From positions 19,335 to 83,334 of the forward strand of contig JAWUVO010000025.1 of the NCBI GenBank assembly GCA_034112325.1: a stretch of DNA of 64,000 nucleotides, read 5' to 3'. Below, piece after piece: positions 51,730 to 61,441 of the stretch. The position numbers were made by a program, and so were the translations under genes. Below the pieces are notes generated by a model. The model worked only from the letters and a program-made list of their open reading frames with translations. It did no database searches and was not told where the DNA came from. Positions within the stretch are counted from its first letter, which is position 1; each line of letters begins with the position of its first letter. The stretch comes from Bermanella sp034112325 (lineage in GTDB: Bacteria > Pseudomonadota > Gammaproteobacteria > Pseudomonadales > Oceanobacteraceae).

Positions 51730-52893
51730 ATGTTTGATACCAGTCTATTTTTTATTCTAGTACTTGCCGTTGGTGCAGGCTGGATGTTGGGCAGATATCA
51801 AATAATCAAAAAGCAAAAATCTACGCCTTACGCCAGCATCGACATGCTGGGGTCTGACAGGCAAAGCAAAACCATGCAGACTATTTTAGATATGGCTCAG
51901 CGAGACGAGTCAGTTGAGCTTCAGCTTAATCTAGGAACCTTTTATCGCAGAAGAGGCGAGCTAGACAAAGCCATTTCTATCCACCAAAGTTTATTTGCAA
52001 GGCCCGACTTAGATAAAAAATTGTCTGAAGAGGTTCAGCTGGCTTTAGCTTCGGACTATTTAAATGCCGGACTGTTTGACCGCGCCGAACGACTCTTATT
52101 AGAGCTTATTAAAAGTAATTCAGCGCTAAAATCAAACGCTATTAATAAATTAGTTACCCTTTACGAAGAAGCACAAGACTGGGAAAGTATTTTAAAGCTT
52201 GCTGGTGAAACAAAGCAGCTAAAAGACAATAAGGCCATTGCCTACGCGTGTTGTGAATTAGCTGACAAAGCCATCAAAAGCCAAAATTGGCGTGAGGCTA
52301 ATAAGCTAATTGAGCGCGCATTAAAGCTTGACTCGAAATGTATTAAAGCCATTTTATTACAAGCAAAAATGGCCAATGAAGAGGGTTTCCCAAAAAAAAT
52401 GGTGTCTTCGCTTAAAGAAGCGTTGTCTCACGATTCGGCCATATTGCCGCTGGTTTTACCTAAACTGCAAAAAGATTTAGTAGCGCGACATCGTCCAGAA
52501 GAGCTAGAGCGATTACTTGAAGAGCTTTGGTATGAAAGCGAGTCGGCATTAACACTACACGCTTATGTTAAGCACTTGGCCAAGTATTCAACAGCCGACA
52601 GTGCTATTTCTCAGCTAATCTTTTCCATAGGTCAAGTTCCCACCTTGTCTGGTTTTAATCTTCTATTAGAAATTTTACTAGAAAAAGGTGAGCCTTTAAC
52701 TTTAGAATATATGGCACATTTTCAACGTATATTAACAGAATTAACAGACCAGGCAGACGCGTACTTATGCCGACAATGTGGCTATGAGTCTGACAGACAT
52801 TATTGGCGCTGCCCAAGTTGTAAACAATGGGAGACACTCACTCCCCGATTAGCTCATACCCCGTCTGACCAGTCGGCGTTAGATTTGAAGTAA
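51730..52893 (+). CDS. lapB: LapB, lipopolysaccharide assembly / LpxC-regulating TPR protein
   Basis: 387 residues: N-terminal membrane anchor (LFFILVLAVGAGWMLGRY), a series of TPR helices over about residues 60-340 (LQLNLGTFYRRRGELDKAIS, LASDYLNAGLFDRAERLLLEL), and a C-terminal rubredoxin-like metal site CRQCGYESDRHYWRCPSC. LapB presents LpxC to FtsH for degradation and so balances LPS with phospholipid synthesis. Length is as in E. coli (389). Confidence 0.95.
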   Translation: MFDTSLFFILVLAVGAGWMLGRYQIIKKQKSTPYASIDMLGSDRQSKTMQTILDMAQRDESVELQLNLGTFYRRRGELDKAISIHQSLFARPDLDKKLSEEVQLALASDYLNAGLFDRAERLLLELIKSNSALKSNAINKLVTLYEEAQDWESILKLAGETKQLKDNKAIAYACCELADKAIKSQNWREANKLIERALKLDSKCIKAILLQAKMANEEGFPKKMVSSLKEALSHDSAILPLVLPKLQKDLVARHRPEELERLLEELWYESESALTLHAYVKHLAKYSTADSAISQLIFSIGQVPTLSGFNLLLEILLEKGEPLTLEYMAHFQRILTELTDQADAYLCRQCGYESDRHYWRCPSCKQWETLTPRLAHTPSDQSALDLK

Positions 52894-52902
52894 GGAAAGA
52901 AT

Positions 52903-53598
52903 ATGCAGAACAAAGCAATTGTTGTGGCGCTAGATTTTGATAACAGTCGACAAACTTTAGACCTAGTTAATCGCTTGGACCCTAGCCGTTGTCGCTTAAA
53001 AGTAGGTAAAGAATTGTTTACCAGTGAGGGGCCGCAGCTAGTAGAGGCGCTTCAAACCAAAGGGTTTGATGTGTTTTTAGATCTAAAATTTCACGATATT
53101 CCTAATACTTGTGCCAAGGCGGTTAAAGCGGCCGCTAATATGGGTGTTTGGATGGTTAATGTTCATGCTTCTGGTGGCCAACGAATGATGGAAGCCGCTC
53201 GCGAAGCGTTAGAGTCGTTTAAGCAAAAGCCTATTTTAATTGGCGTAACGGTTCTAACCAGTATGGAGCAGCAGGACCTTGCAGGTATTGGTTTAAACGT
53301 GGCGCCGCAAGATCAGGTTAAGCGACTAGCTGAACTAACAAAATTAAGTGGTTTAGATGGCGTAGTATGTTCGGCGCAAGAAGCTAAAATGTTAAAGCAG
53401 CAGTGTGGGCAAGACTTTCAGCTTATTACTCCAGGAATTAGACCAAGCTTTGCTCAGCAGGGCGACCAACGCCGCGTGATGACCCCAGCGCAAGCAAAAC
53501 TGGCTGGAGTTGATTACATGGTAATAGGTCGTCCAATTACTCAGGCAGAAGACCCTATAGAAGCTTTGACGTTAATAGAACAAGAGTTAATGGCTTAA
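52903..53598 (+). CDS. pyrF: Orotidine 5'-phosphate decarboxylase
   Basis: 231 residues, class I OMP decarboxylase. The active-site chain is complete: VVALDFDN, RCRLKVGKELF, the Asp-Lys-Asp segment FLDLKFHDIPNT, and the phosphate site IRPSFAQQGDQRRVMTP with MVIGRPITQAEDP. It makes UMP from OMP, the last de novo pyrimidine step. It is nine bases downstream of lapB and belongs to the same operon. Confidence 0.97.
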   Translation: MQNKAIVVALDFDNSRQTLDLVNRLDPSRCRLKVGKELFTSEGPQLVEALQTKGFDVFLDLKFHDIPNTCAKAVKAAANMGVWMVNVHASGGQRMMEAAREALESFKQKPILIGVTVLTSMEQQDLAGIGLNVAPQDQVKRLAELTKLSGLDGVVCSAQEAKMLKQQCGQDFQLITPGIRPSFAQQGDQRRVMTPAQAKLAGVDYMVIGRPITQAEDPIEALTLIEQELMA

Positions 53599-53612
53599 CT
53601 GTTGGTATTTGA

Positions 53613-53639
53613 GCTAGCAATATTTTAAATATTGCTAGC
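53613..53639 (+). terminator. Probable terminator hairpin of lapA-lapB-pyrF
   Basis: GCTAGCAATATTT and its exact complement around a single T, 14 bases past the pyrF stop. A strong 13-bp stem but no following T tract, so its efficiency is uncertain. Confidence 0.6.
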
Positions 53640-53733
53640 CAAACTATTGATATCAAAAATTACGCTTTCAGTCTTATCTTTTCTCTTTAAATATTTTGCT
53701 AGTCTATTTTAGCCAACATTTAAGGAGAAATGT

Positions 53734-54186
53734 ATGCAACTCACTTTTTTAAAAACTATCTTAACAACTCGCTCAAGCTTATTTTCTTATGTACCGCCAT
53801 CAACCTGCCTTATTAAAAATGTAGGACTCAAAGCAACTGGTACTGCATTTTTTTTGGCACTAATATTCAGTTGTTCGGCTATGGCAGATAAGAATGGCGG
53901 CAATAGTTCAAAGCCAAGACAGGTAAAAGTTGAAAGGTTACAGCCAGGTCAAAAACCCGTTCAAAATAACGCAATAATTAATATTAATACTGCAACGGCT
54001 TCTGAACTGACTGCTTTAATCAACATAGGCCCAGCAAAAGCAAATGAAATAGTGGCTTATCGCAAGGCAAATGGAAATTTTGTATCTATAGACCAACTAG
54101 CCAATGTAAAGGGCATAGGAACCAATACAATTGAGCAAAATAGAAAGCGTATTCAGGTGGCAAGAAAGGCTGCGGTTAAAAAATAA
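53734..54186 (+). CDS. comEA: ComEA-like helix-hairpin-helix protein
   Basis: 150 residues. The N-terminal 50 residues include a hydrophobic export segment (TGTAFFLALIFSCSAMA), then a short basic spacer and the ComEA domain with two helix-hairpin-helix motifs: ININTATASELTALINIGPA and NVKGIGTNTIEQNRKRI. ComEA proteins bind incoming DNA in the periplasm during natural transformation. The signal is unusually far from the ATG, so a start further downstream is possible. A terminator follows; no other competence gene is seen. Confidence 0.9.
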   Translation: MQLTFLKTILTTRSSLFSYVPPSTCLIKNVGLKATGTAFFLALIFSCSAMADKNGGNSSKPRQVKVERLQPGQKPVQNNAIININTATASELTALINIGPAKANEIVAYRKANGNFVSIDQLANVKGIGTNTIEQNRKRIQVARKAAVKK

Positions 54187-54210
54187 ATATTCAATTATCT
54201 CCAATTCAAG

Positions 54211-54237
54211 AAAGCCCAGTCTATGCTGGGTTTTTTA
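54211..54237 (+). terminator. Rho-independent terminator of comEA
   Basis: AAAGCCCAG and CTGGGTTTT pair around a short loop and run into T residues. Confidence 0.9.
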
Positions 54238-54371
54238 TTGGGTTTTTATTCAATGCTTAGTTTAAAAACCAGAATAGGCTAAGGATTGATCTAACAGGGG
54301 TTGGGGTTGGTTATATTATATTCATATTGCGCTAAGTCCTTAAAAACAGTGAAATTTTTCATGATAAGTGA

Positions 54372-54399
54372 TTGACACATGCTTAAAGTTCTATAAAAT
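54372..54399 (+). promoter_or_regulatory. Promoter of the tRNA-Val/tRNA-Asp unit
   Basis: TTGACA at 54372-54377, spacer of 16, TAAAAT at 54394-54399, then a G+C-rich discriminator (GCGCATCTCGC) typical of stringently controlled stable-RNA promoters. Confidence 0.8.
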
Positions 54400-54417
54400 G
54401 CGCATCTCGCTTTGAGC

Positions 54418-54493
54418 GGGTGATTAGCTCAGCTGGGAGAGCACCTCCCTTACAAGGAGGGGGTCGGCGGTTCGATCCCGTCATCACCCACCA
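54418..54493 (+). tRNA. tRNA-Val (anticodon TAC)
   Basis: A complete cloverleaf: acceptor GGGTGAT/ATCACCC, D arm GCTC-AGCTGGGA-GAGC, anticodon arm CCTCC-CTTACAA-GGAGG, T arm with GGTTCGATC, and CCA encoded. First of a two-tRNA unit. Confidence 0.97.
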
Positions 54494-54542
54494 TTTATAA
54501 CGTTTACGTTGTACTTGGTAGAAAAAGTTAGTTGTATCATGC

Positions 54543-54619
54543 GGACTGGTAGTTCAGTTGGTTAGAATACTGGCCTGTCACGCCAGGGGTCGCGAGTTCG
54601 AGTCTCGTCCAGTCCGCCA
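54543..54619 (+). tRNA. tRNA-Asp (anticodon GTC)
   Basis: Acceptor GGACTGG/CCAGTCC, D arm with GTTCAGTTGGTTAGAAT, anticodon loop CTGTCAC, T arm GAGTTCGAGTCTC, encoded GCCA end. It is 49 bases after tRNA-Val and should share its transcript. Confidence 0.97.
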
Positions 54620-54938
54620 TTTAATACATTACTAACAATGAACAATCACTTTTCTAAGTAAAGAATACTTCTGTAGTTTCATCTCCTAGTAGATCCTCAG
54701 CGTTATCCTAAAACCTTAAAAGCATTCAGTTCTAAATTTAATCTTTCCTACGTTTTAACATCTTAAATTTAAAAAAATTAATTTTTTATTAATCCATTTT
54801 ATCTATTTGTTCGTATTAGTCATATAACTGTAATATTTCAGAGTTAATCTAATTGAGCTTTAAATTTATAATTGAAGTAATAAAAAATACACACCCAATA
54901 AAAACTTAAAAGAAAACTAATAAAAGAGGACATCAATT
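54620..54938. other. 319-base intergenic region after the tRNA pair
   Basis: Very AT-rich; no gene, clear terminator or repeat is visible. Probably holds the promoter of the small acidic peptide gene (for example around 54805-54840). Confidence 0.4.
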
Positions 54939-55019
54939 ATGATGGAATACGAAGAAGACTTAAGCAGTACACATTTCGATGATTTTGATGACGATGCAGA
55001 TGATGCAACTGAAATGTAA
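54939..55019 (+). CDS. 26-residue acidic peptide gene
   Basis: The frame from the ATG at 54939 encodes a peptide starting MMEYEEDLSSTHFDDFDDD and ending DDATEM: 11 of 26 residues are Asp or Glu and none is Lys or Arg. A strong AGAGGA ribosome site lies eight bases upstream, and the frame closes just ahead of the convergent AraC gene. Too short for domain evidence. A real small protein is plausible because of the ribosome site and the strong composition bias; chance cannot be excluded. Confidence 0.5.
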   Translation: MMEYEEDLSSTHFDDFDDDADDATEM

Positions 55020-55042
55020 ATAGCTAGACTTTTTATAAACAC

Positions 55043-56053
55043 CTAGCCCTTCTGTAAATAGCTACCAGGGGCAATGCCTGTCCAGCGTTTAAAAGCGCGC
55101 TGAAAAGCAGTTGGTGAGCCAAAACCTAATAAGTAAGCAATTTCCCCCAGTGTAAACGCAGTATCCTTCACATAGCTTATCGCTAAGTCTCGGCGAGTAT
55201 TATTTAATACCTGCTGAAACGTTACCCCCTCATCGACCAACTTACGACGCACAGTCCACGGAGCCATATTTAATTGCTCTGCGACTCGGTCAAGTGTTGG
55301 TGTTGAACCATTCAGTAAAGGGGTAATTACACGAGCAACTTTTTCACTAAAATTAAGCCCCATGCGTACTTTTTCAAGATCTGCATCCGCCTGTCGCTTC
55401 AGTAATTCATAAGTCGAAGCACAACCATGAACTACCGGATAATTTAAGGCTTTCGGCTTAATAATGACGGCATTATAAGGCTGAGAAAAACGCACATCAC
55501 AATCAAAATACTCACGATAGGCTGCACTGTATTCAGGCTCATCGAACTCAAAACACATAGCTTCAATGCAGTCATCACGACCTGTTAACCATTTCGCCAA
55601 ATAATACCAACCAGACAGCACAGAATCCGCAACAAACAGGTTGAAACTATTATAAGGGCTAATCGAATAAAATTGAGCGATGCCATAGCCATCCGACATA
55701 TAAAAAGTCGACTGACCACGAGCGTTGTAACTGCTTAGAAGCTCATAATGGCAAATACTTTTACAAGCCGTACTTAAATCGGGGGCAGAAAGCGCCATCA
55801 ATCCCGCAATACCAAGATTGGTCGCACTGGTTTGATGACCCATCTCCAAGCCGAGCCAAGGTTTTTGCGAGTACTGAATACTGGCAAAGCCTAAACGCAT
55901 AAAACGGGGAATACTGATACGCGCATCTGGCGATGCCATCGTCACATCAGTCAAGCCAAATTGCTGTAGGATCAGCTGCGGATTAGTATCAAGAGCCAGC
56001 ATCGCCTTACGTAAAATTTCGACATACGACACCGAAATATCACCCAATTTCAT
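55043..56053 (-). CDS. AraC-family regulator (OruR/ArgR-like branch with Arabinose_bd domain)
   Basis: 336 residues. The N-terminal ligand domain of about 190 residues (YVEILRKAMLALDTNPQLIL, LGLEMGHQTSATNLGIAGLM) is the type found in OruR, ArgR and PchR-related regulators of Pseudomonas. The C-terminal double helix-turn-helix is intact: LDRVAEQLNMAPWTVRRKL and LGEIAYLLGFGSPTAFQRAF, ending RWTGIAPGSYL. The effector and target genes are unknown; no catabolic gene adjoins it. Confidence 0.92.
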   Translation of the reverse strand: MKLGDISVSYVEILRKAMLALDTNPQLILQQFGLTDVTMASPDARISIPRFMRLGFASIQYSQKPWLGLEMGHQTSATNLGIAGLMALSAPDLSTACKSICHYELLSSYNARGQSTFYMSDGYGIAQFYSISPYNSFNLFVADSVLSGWYYLAKWLTGRDDCIEAMCFEFDEPEYSAAYREYFDCDVRFSQPYNAVIIKPKALNYPVVHGCASTYELLKRQADADLEKVRMGLNFSEKVARVITPLLNGSTPTLDRVAEQLNMAPWTVRRKLVDEGVTFQQVLNNTRRDLAISYVKDTAFTLGEIAYLLGFGSPTAFQRAFKRWTGIAPGSYLQKG

Positions 56054-56161
56054 ACAAAAGCTCCATCAACAAAAAATACTACCAATATAAGCGCACCATC
56101 AATATAAGTGAGCTAAAAATTAATGCTAAAAATGAGCATTAATTTGTTAAGTTTAGCGATT

Positions 56162-58234
56162 TTACCCCTTCTCAATCTCATTAGCGAACGAAAAAGTTTC
56201 AATCTCATCAGCGGATATAGGACGACTAATAAAGTATCCCTGACCCACATCACAACCCCATTGCGCCAATAGGTTTAATGCCCCCTGATCTTCGATTCCT
56301 TCAGCGACGACCGAAAACCCCATTTCATGGCACATACATATTGTTGACTTTACAACCGCTTGGTTCATTTTCGAATCCACCAAGTCAGTAATAAAAGATC
56401 GATCAATTTTTAAAACATCAAAAGGGAAAGTACGCAGGTGCGAGAGTGATGAATAGCCTGTGCCATAATCATCAATAGCTACTTCCGAACCTAGTTGTTT
56501 CAGCGCAACAATCGTCTCGATCGACTGTTTCTCATCCTGTAACGCCGCCGATTCGGTTATTTCTAACTGCAAATATTTCGAAGACAAACCATGCTCTTGT
56601 AAGCAGGCCTTAATATAATCAATAAGGCGATCATCCGATAAATCTCGACTGGATAAGTTGAGGGCAATCACAAGATCAAAACCCTTAAGTTTCCAGCTAG
56701 CAGCTTGTTTACAGCAGGAGTTGATGACCCAACGAGTGATATCGTGAATAAATTCGGTTTTTTCCGCCAAAGGGATAAAAAGATCTGGAGGAATAATGCC
56801 TTTTTCGGGGTGATTCCACCGCACAAGTGCTTCTACGGAGGTCACACTGTTTGAGCTTAATGTTAACTTTGGTTGGTATAATAAATATAGCTGATTTTGT
56901 TCAATCGCGTCTTTTAAATCCGTTATCAATAACGAGCGTATAATACCTGCTTGTTTTAGCTTCTCATCAAACCAGACGATTTTAAGTCGTTCTTCTTTTG
57001 CCATATTCATTGCGGCACGAGCAGACTGCCAATGGGAATCGCCTTCACCTAAAGATTCCGAATGAACAATACCAAAATAGTTTTCACTGGGTATATCTAC
57101 ACCAGAAAGAATAATAGATTTATCCATACACAATTCTATTTGGGCAACAAGATCTGATATTTCAGTCATTTCATTACCTGAGACGATAAAACAAATCTCA
57201 CTCTCACGACCTCGCCCAACTAGGATATTATCTTTTGAAAATCTTTTTTTAATTCGATTCGCTAACCTGCGTAGATAATCCTTTTCAGCAGGTATTCCCA
57301 ACACATGCGATACATCAGACAAACTTTCAATATTGACTAAAATTAAGTGATAACCATCTAGCTTTTGAGCTTTTTCAATTAAGGCCCTCTGATTATAGAA
57401 CCCTGTGACTTGGCAAAAAGTCGCCCTATCAAAAAGCTTTTGATGGACTCTATCCCCACCACTAAAATCACGCACAATAGAAAAAATAAAATCATTGTCT
57501 CCAACAGTCATCCCCCTCCACGAGACCTGACTACTAAAAACATCCCCACTTAACCTCTGATACTGCCAGCTAAAAACTTCGCTCCTGAAATATAGGGCAG
57601 ACTCAGCGTATTTAACTGCCAATTCAGACGACATTAAACCGCTAGGTTGATACTTAGGAGTAAGTTGATCCAAATTCATACCAAATAAGTAACGCTTATT
57701 CGGTGCATTAAACATATTAACCGTTGCTTGATTACACTCCACCAACACCCCATCTGACACAACCATAACCGCATCGGGTGAGCTTTCAATTAATTCAGCA
57801 TAATTAATGCCTTTGAAAAAATCTGTTTTTAAGTAGTTTTGACTGCCGTAAATTTTAAGCAATTGCTCACTTACAAGCTGTAAAAATTCTTTATCTGCCG
57901 CATCTTTGGCTGATATATCCTCGAAGTCATAATTAATATATCCATATACGTCATTATTTAGGATTATAGGGCTTTGAAACTGAACATCGTCAAACACACC
58001 ATAAACTGCTGCCTTTTCTTCTGGCTTATCACCCCGATAATGCGCACATTTAAATCCGCCTTCGACCTCATTACTTTCTACTTCATTACTCTCTATCCAT
58101 ATCGAAACTGAGATAAGCCCAGCAAGTTTTAAGAAGACAGTCTCTAGCGTTAAATCCAAGAAAAAATCAAGATTTCCTTCGACAATAGCACCACTATCAG
58201 CAAGAGCAATAATGCGATCTAAGCCTGAATTCAA
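56162..58234 (-). CDS. PAS-GGDEF(degenerate)-EAL c-di-GMP phosphodiesterase
   Basis: 690 residues in order: a possible N-terminal GAF-like sensor (1-150), a PAS domain (YAELIESSPDAVMVVSDG, about 165-280), a degenerate GGDEF domain in which the active site reads VGRGRESEICF, and a complete EAL domain (about 440-685). EAL residues needed for catalysis are present: EALVRWNHPEKG, LEITESA, AIDDYGTGYSSLSHL, LKIDRSFI and VVAEGIED. It should therefore break down c-di-GMP in response to a cytoplasmic signal; the GGDEF part may bind GTP. No membrane segment. Single gene. Confidence 0.92.
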   Translation of the reverse strand: MNSGLDRIIALADSGAIVEGNLDFFLDLTLETVFLKLAGLISVSIWIESNEVESNEVEGGFKCAHYRGDKPEEKAAVYGVFDDVQFQSPIILNNDVYGYINYDFEDISAKDAADKEFLQLVSEQLLKIYGSQNYLKTDFFKGINYAELIESSPDAVMVVSDGVLVECNQATVNMFNAPNKRYLFGMNLDQLTPKYQPSGLMSSELAVKYAESALYFRSEVFSWQYQRLSGDVFSSQVSWRGMTVGDNDFIFSIVRDFSGGDRVHQKLFDRATFCQVTGFYNQRALIEKAQKLDGYHLILVNIESLSDVSHVLGIPAEKDYLRRLANRIKKRFSKDNILVGRGRESEICFIVSGNEMTEISDLVAQIELCMDKSIILSGVDIPSENYFGIVHSESLGEGDSHWQSARAAMNMAKEERLKIVWFDEKLKQAGIIRSLLITDLKDAIEQNQLYLLYQPKLTLSSNSVTSVEALVRWNHPEKGIIPPDLFIPLAEKTEFIHDITRWVINSCCKQAASWKLKGFDLVIALNLSSRDLSDDRLIDYIKACLQEHGLSSKYLQLEITESAALQDEKQSIETIVALKQLGSEVAIDDYGTGYSSLSHLRTFPFDVLKIDRSFITDLVDSKMNQAVVKSTICMCHEMGFSVVAEGIEDQGALNLLAQWGCDVGQGYFISRPISADEIETFSFANEIEKG

Positions 58235-58311
58235 TGGTCAAACCTCTAATGAACAACAAATAAATTAACTATCATTCTATCAGCCTAGCCCAGGTTCCTT
58301 TATTTGAGACA

Positions 58312-58338
58312 TAAAAAAAGCAGCCAAAGCTGCTTTTT
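58312..58338 (-). terminator. Terminator of the chalcone-isomerase-like gene
   Basis: On the minus strand AAAAAGCAGC and GCTGCTTTTT pair around a short loop and continue into T residues, about 40 bases after the stop. Confidence 0.88.
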
Positions 58339-58376
58339 GCGGTTAAATTCAATCTATATCGTTAAATCAGTCAATA

Positions 58377-59012
58377 TTAACGACGCCCACCTTTTCGGCG
58401 CATAGATTTTGGTGGCTGATATTCTTCCAAGCCTAAAATTTGGCGTTTAAACGTTGCCCCAACAGGATTATCCCCGACCCAAATATTTAAGATCGCATCA
58501 TTCAAATCCTTACCAGGAATAATCCCCTTAACCTCTCCCTTAATGACAATTCGCGAACCAATACCTGGAACCCATTCAATATAGCCTTCCTGCCCTTTAC
58601 GTAAGCTGCCATCAAACATATCAACCATATTTTGTAATCGCGCTTCTAGATTAGCAGCTTCTTCAGCACTTAAATTTAGCTGTAAAGCATCATACATAGC
58701 TTTTGCCATACGGCGCCCACTTATTCGCTTCATCACCACCTGAAACGTCATACGCTTAAACTCATTTACTTCTACTAATGCCTTCTCATCAGTGACTGGA
58801 TGCTCTAGATACAATTTACCAATATAAGAATCAACAACACCGTAAACAACACGCATCGAAGCACCATTTAGCTTTAATTCTGCATGGTCACTTGTCGCAG
58901 GAATTACCTGTGGAATTTCATAACCGTCAATCGTTAAGGCTAACGATTTCAAAGGCAGTATTATTAAAAAAATGAGGGCTGCTATAGAAGTGTTGATGAA
59001 CGGACGCATCAT
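58377..59012 (-). CDS. Chalcone-isomerase-like periplasmic protein
   Basis: 211 residues with a signal peptide (ALIFLIILPLKSLALT) and a chalcone isomerase-fold domain: SMRVVYGVVDSYIGKLYLEH, FQVVMKRISGRRMAKAMYDA, GYIEWVPGIGSRIVIKGEVK. Bacterial members of this family have no shown isomerase role and are probably ligand- or fatty-acid-binding proteins of the envelope. The C-terminus is basic (PPKSMRRKGGRR). Single gene with its own terminator. Confidence 0.85.
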   Translation of the reverse strand: MMRPFINTSIAALIFLIILPLKSLALTIDGYEIPQVIPATSDHAELKLNGASMRVVYGVVDSYIGKLYLEHPVTDEKALVEVNEFKRMTFQVVMKRISGRRMAKAMYDALQLNLSAEEAANLEARLQNMVDMFDGSLRKGQEGYIEWVPGIGSRIVIKGEVKGIIPGKDLNDAILNIWVGDNPVGATFKRQILGLEEYQPPKSMRRKGGRR

Positions 59013-59219
59013 ATTTTCACCTAGTGAAATGTTATTATTATTTTTGTGAACTACATCTACTATAAAGTGAATACTTTGTCACAGACAAGGTTTATCCGGT
59101 CCTTTTAGAGTATTAATACTAGGTATTAGGACAAGATACGACAACTAGACCGATTGCGACTAACTGTTACTTCCTGCATCTAATACCTACTTTATTTTCT
59201 CTTAAATTAAGCTGAACGT

Positions 59220-61304
59220 TTAACTATTTTTTATCATTAAAGCCTTTAACTCATGAATCTCATCTCGCAGCTGAGCGGCTATTTCAAATTTAAGTTCTTT
59301 CGCTGCCATATACATTTCATCTTCTATTTCTGACATGCGCTTAGCAATTTCAGCCGGCGTCATCGATGCCGCTGATTTCAAACTATAGTCACCAGCCTCT
59401 TCTGCAACCTGTTGTTGAAGCGAGCGCTTATCACGCCCTTTCTTATCTCGATTAGCTCGACCACCAGGAGCTACGGCTGCCCCCAATATATCTTCAACTG
59501 ACTTCATAACGCCTTTCGGTATGATGCCATTGGCTTCGTTATGGGCTTGTTGGGTAATACGACGACGCTTAGTTTCACTGATCGCCTTGCTCATAGAGTC
59601 GGTTATTCTACCGGCATATAGAATCGCAATACCATTTAAGTTACGCGCAGCTCGGCCAATAGTTTGGATCAATGAGCGCTCACTGCGTAAAAATCCTTCT
59701 TTATCTGCATCAAAAATGGCAACCAAAGAAACTTCTGGAATATCTAAACCTTCCCGCAGTAAGTTAATACCGACTAACACGTCAAACTCACCTAAGCGAA
59801 GATCTCGAATAATCTCAACACGCTCAACAGTATCAATATCCGAATGCAGGTAACGTACTTTTATATCGTGTTCGAGCAAATAATCCGTTAGATCTTCCGC
59901 CATGCGCTTAGTCAGTACGGTAATAAGTATCCGTTCGCCTTTAGCAGCACGTTCATGAATCTCACCTAAAACATCATCAACCTGACTCATCGTGCCCTTT
60001 TCGCTATCACCACTGGCTGGACGAACTTCAATAATAGGATCCAATAAACCAGTAGGACGCACGACCTGCTGAACAACCTTATCAGCATGCTCTTCTTCGT
60101 ACTTACCTGGGGTTGCCGAAACAAAAATTGCTTGAGGTGCGATAGCCTCCCACTCTTCAAATTTCATTGGCCGGTTATCTAGTGCCGACGGTAAACGAAA
60201 GCCAAACTGAACTAGATTTTCTTTACGCGAACGATCACCACGATACATAGCGCCAATTTGTGGGATCGTTACATGAGACTCATCAACAAAAACCAAGGCA
60301 TCTTTCGGTAAATAATCAAATAAAGTTGGCGGTGCTGCGCCGTCATTACGACCCGACAAATAACGTGAATAGTTTTCAATACCCGAGCAATAGCCAAGCT
60401 CTCGCATCATTTCAATATCATATCGGGTGCGCTGCTCAATACGCTGAGCTTCTACCAATAGATTATTATCTTTATATTGTTTAATTCGAGCTTCTAGCTC
60501 TACTTCAATATGTTCAATGGCATCTAAGATTGTTTGTCGTGGAGTCACGTAGTGAGTTTTAGGATAAATAGTGGCACGCTCAAGTCGCTGAACAATGTGA
60601 CCCGTTAATGGATCGAATTGACTGATTTGCTCAACTTCATCATCAAATAACTCAATACGAATTCCTTCGTCATCAGATTCCGCAGGAAATATATCAATAA
60701 CATCACCGCGCACACGGTAAGTACCCCGATGAAAGTCCATATCGTTGCGGGTATATTGCAATTCAGCTAAACGATGGAGAATGGAACGCTGATCAATTTG
60801 ATCCCCTCGCTCCAGATGTAGCATCATTTTCAAATAAGAGTCCGGATCACCCAAGCCATAAATTGAAGATACACTCGAAATAATGACAACATCACGGCGC
60901 TCCAATAACGACTTGGTTGCCGACAAACGCATTTGCTCAATATGTTCATTTACTGAAGCATCTTTATCAATAAAGGTATCAGACGCAGCAACGTAAGCCT
61001 CTGGCTGATAGTAATCGTAGTAAGAAACGAAATAACCAACCGCATTATTAGGAAAAAATTCTTTGAACTCACCGTATAACTGAGCAGCCAAGGTTTTATT
61101 GTGCGCCATGATTAAGGTAGGACGCTGTTGATCAGCAATAATATTCGCCATCGTAAATGTCTTACCCGAGCCCGTTACCCCCAATAAAGTTTGACGTAAA
61201 AGTCCATCTTCAAGCCCTTCTATCAAACCTTTTATTGCACTCGGCTGATCACCCGCAGGCTGATATTTTGATTTAAGTTCAAATTTTTTATCCTTGGCGC
61301 TCAT
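59220..61304 (-). CDS. uvrB: Excinuclease ABC subunit B
   Basis: 694 residues from the ATG at 61304; a further in-frame ATG at 61355 would add a 17-residue leader not found in UvrB, and AGG precedes the chosen start. Motifs: Walker A LLGVTGSGKTFTMAN, damage-probing beta-hairpin region YFVSYYDYYQPEAYV, helicase motif VFVDESHVTIPQ, motif VI QTIGRAARN, and the C-terminal UVR motif EDEMYMAAKELKFEIAAQLR. UvrB loads on damaged DNA with UvrA and recruits UvrC. No LexA box is visible upstream. Divergent from the aminotransferase gene, as in Pseudomonas. Confidence 0.97.
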   Translation of the reverse strand: MSAKDKKFELKSKYQPAGDQPSAIKGLIEGLEDGLLRQTLLGVTGSGKTFTMANIIADQQRPTLIMAHNKTLAAQLYGEFKEFFPNNAVGYFVSYYDYYQPEAYVAASDTFIDKDASVNEHIEQMRLSATKSLLERRDVVIISSVSSIYGLGDPDSYLKMMLHLERGDQIDQRSILHRLAELQYTRNDMDFHRGTYRVRGDVIDIFPAESDDEGIRIELFDDEVEQISQFDPLTGHIVQRLERATIYPKTHYVTPRQTILDAIEHIEVELEARIKQYKDNNLLVEAQRIEQRTRYDIEMMRELGYCSGIENYSRYLSGRNDGAAPPTLFDYLPKDALVFVDESHVTIPQIGAMYRGDRSRKENLVQFGFRLPSALDNRPMKFEEWEAIAPQAIFVSATPGKYEEEHADKVVQQVVRPTGLLDPIIEVRPASGDSEKGTMSQVDDVLGEIHERAAKGERILITVLTKRMAEDLTDYLLEHDIKVRYLHSDIDTVERVEIIRDLRLGEFDVLVGINLLREGLDIPEVSLVAIFDADKEGFLRSERSLIQTIGRAARNLNGIAILYAGRITDSMSKAISETKRRRITQQAHNEANGIIPKGVMKSVEDILGAAVAPGGRANRDKKGRDKRSLQQQVAEEAGDYSLKSAASMTPAEIAKRMSEIEDEMYMAAKELKFEIAAQLRDEIHELKALMIKNS

Positions 61305-61441
61305 TATTTGGTGACCTGCTCGTCTTATAGCCGTACTGAGTAAATTGAAATGCAATAGCGAATAATACCTTATAAAGTTATCTAATTATGCATAGCGAGA
61401 ACTTATGTAGGAAATGAAATCAATAATAAAGCTTCTAGGTA

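Noticed and set aside
54418..55042. Integration site of a genomic island at the tRNA pair
   Set aside because: No integrase, no duplicated tRNA 3' end and no boundary repeat is visible nearby.
61305..61355. Seventeen-residue leader of UvrB
   Set aside because: Not present in the family; MSAKDKKFELKSKYQPAGDQ fits the normal UvrB N-terminus.
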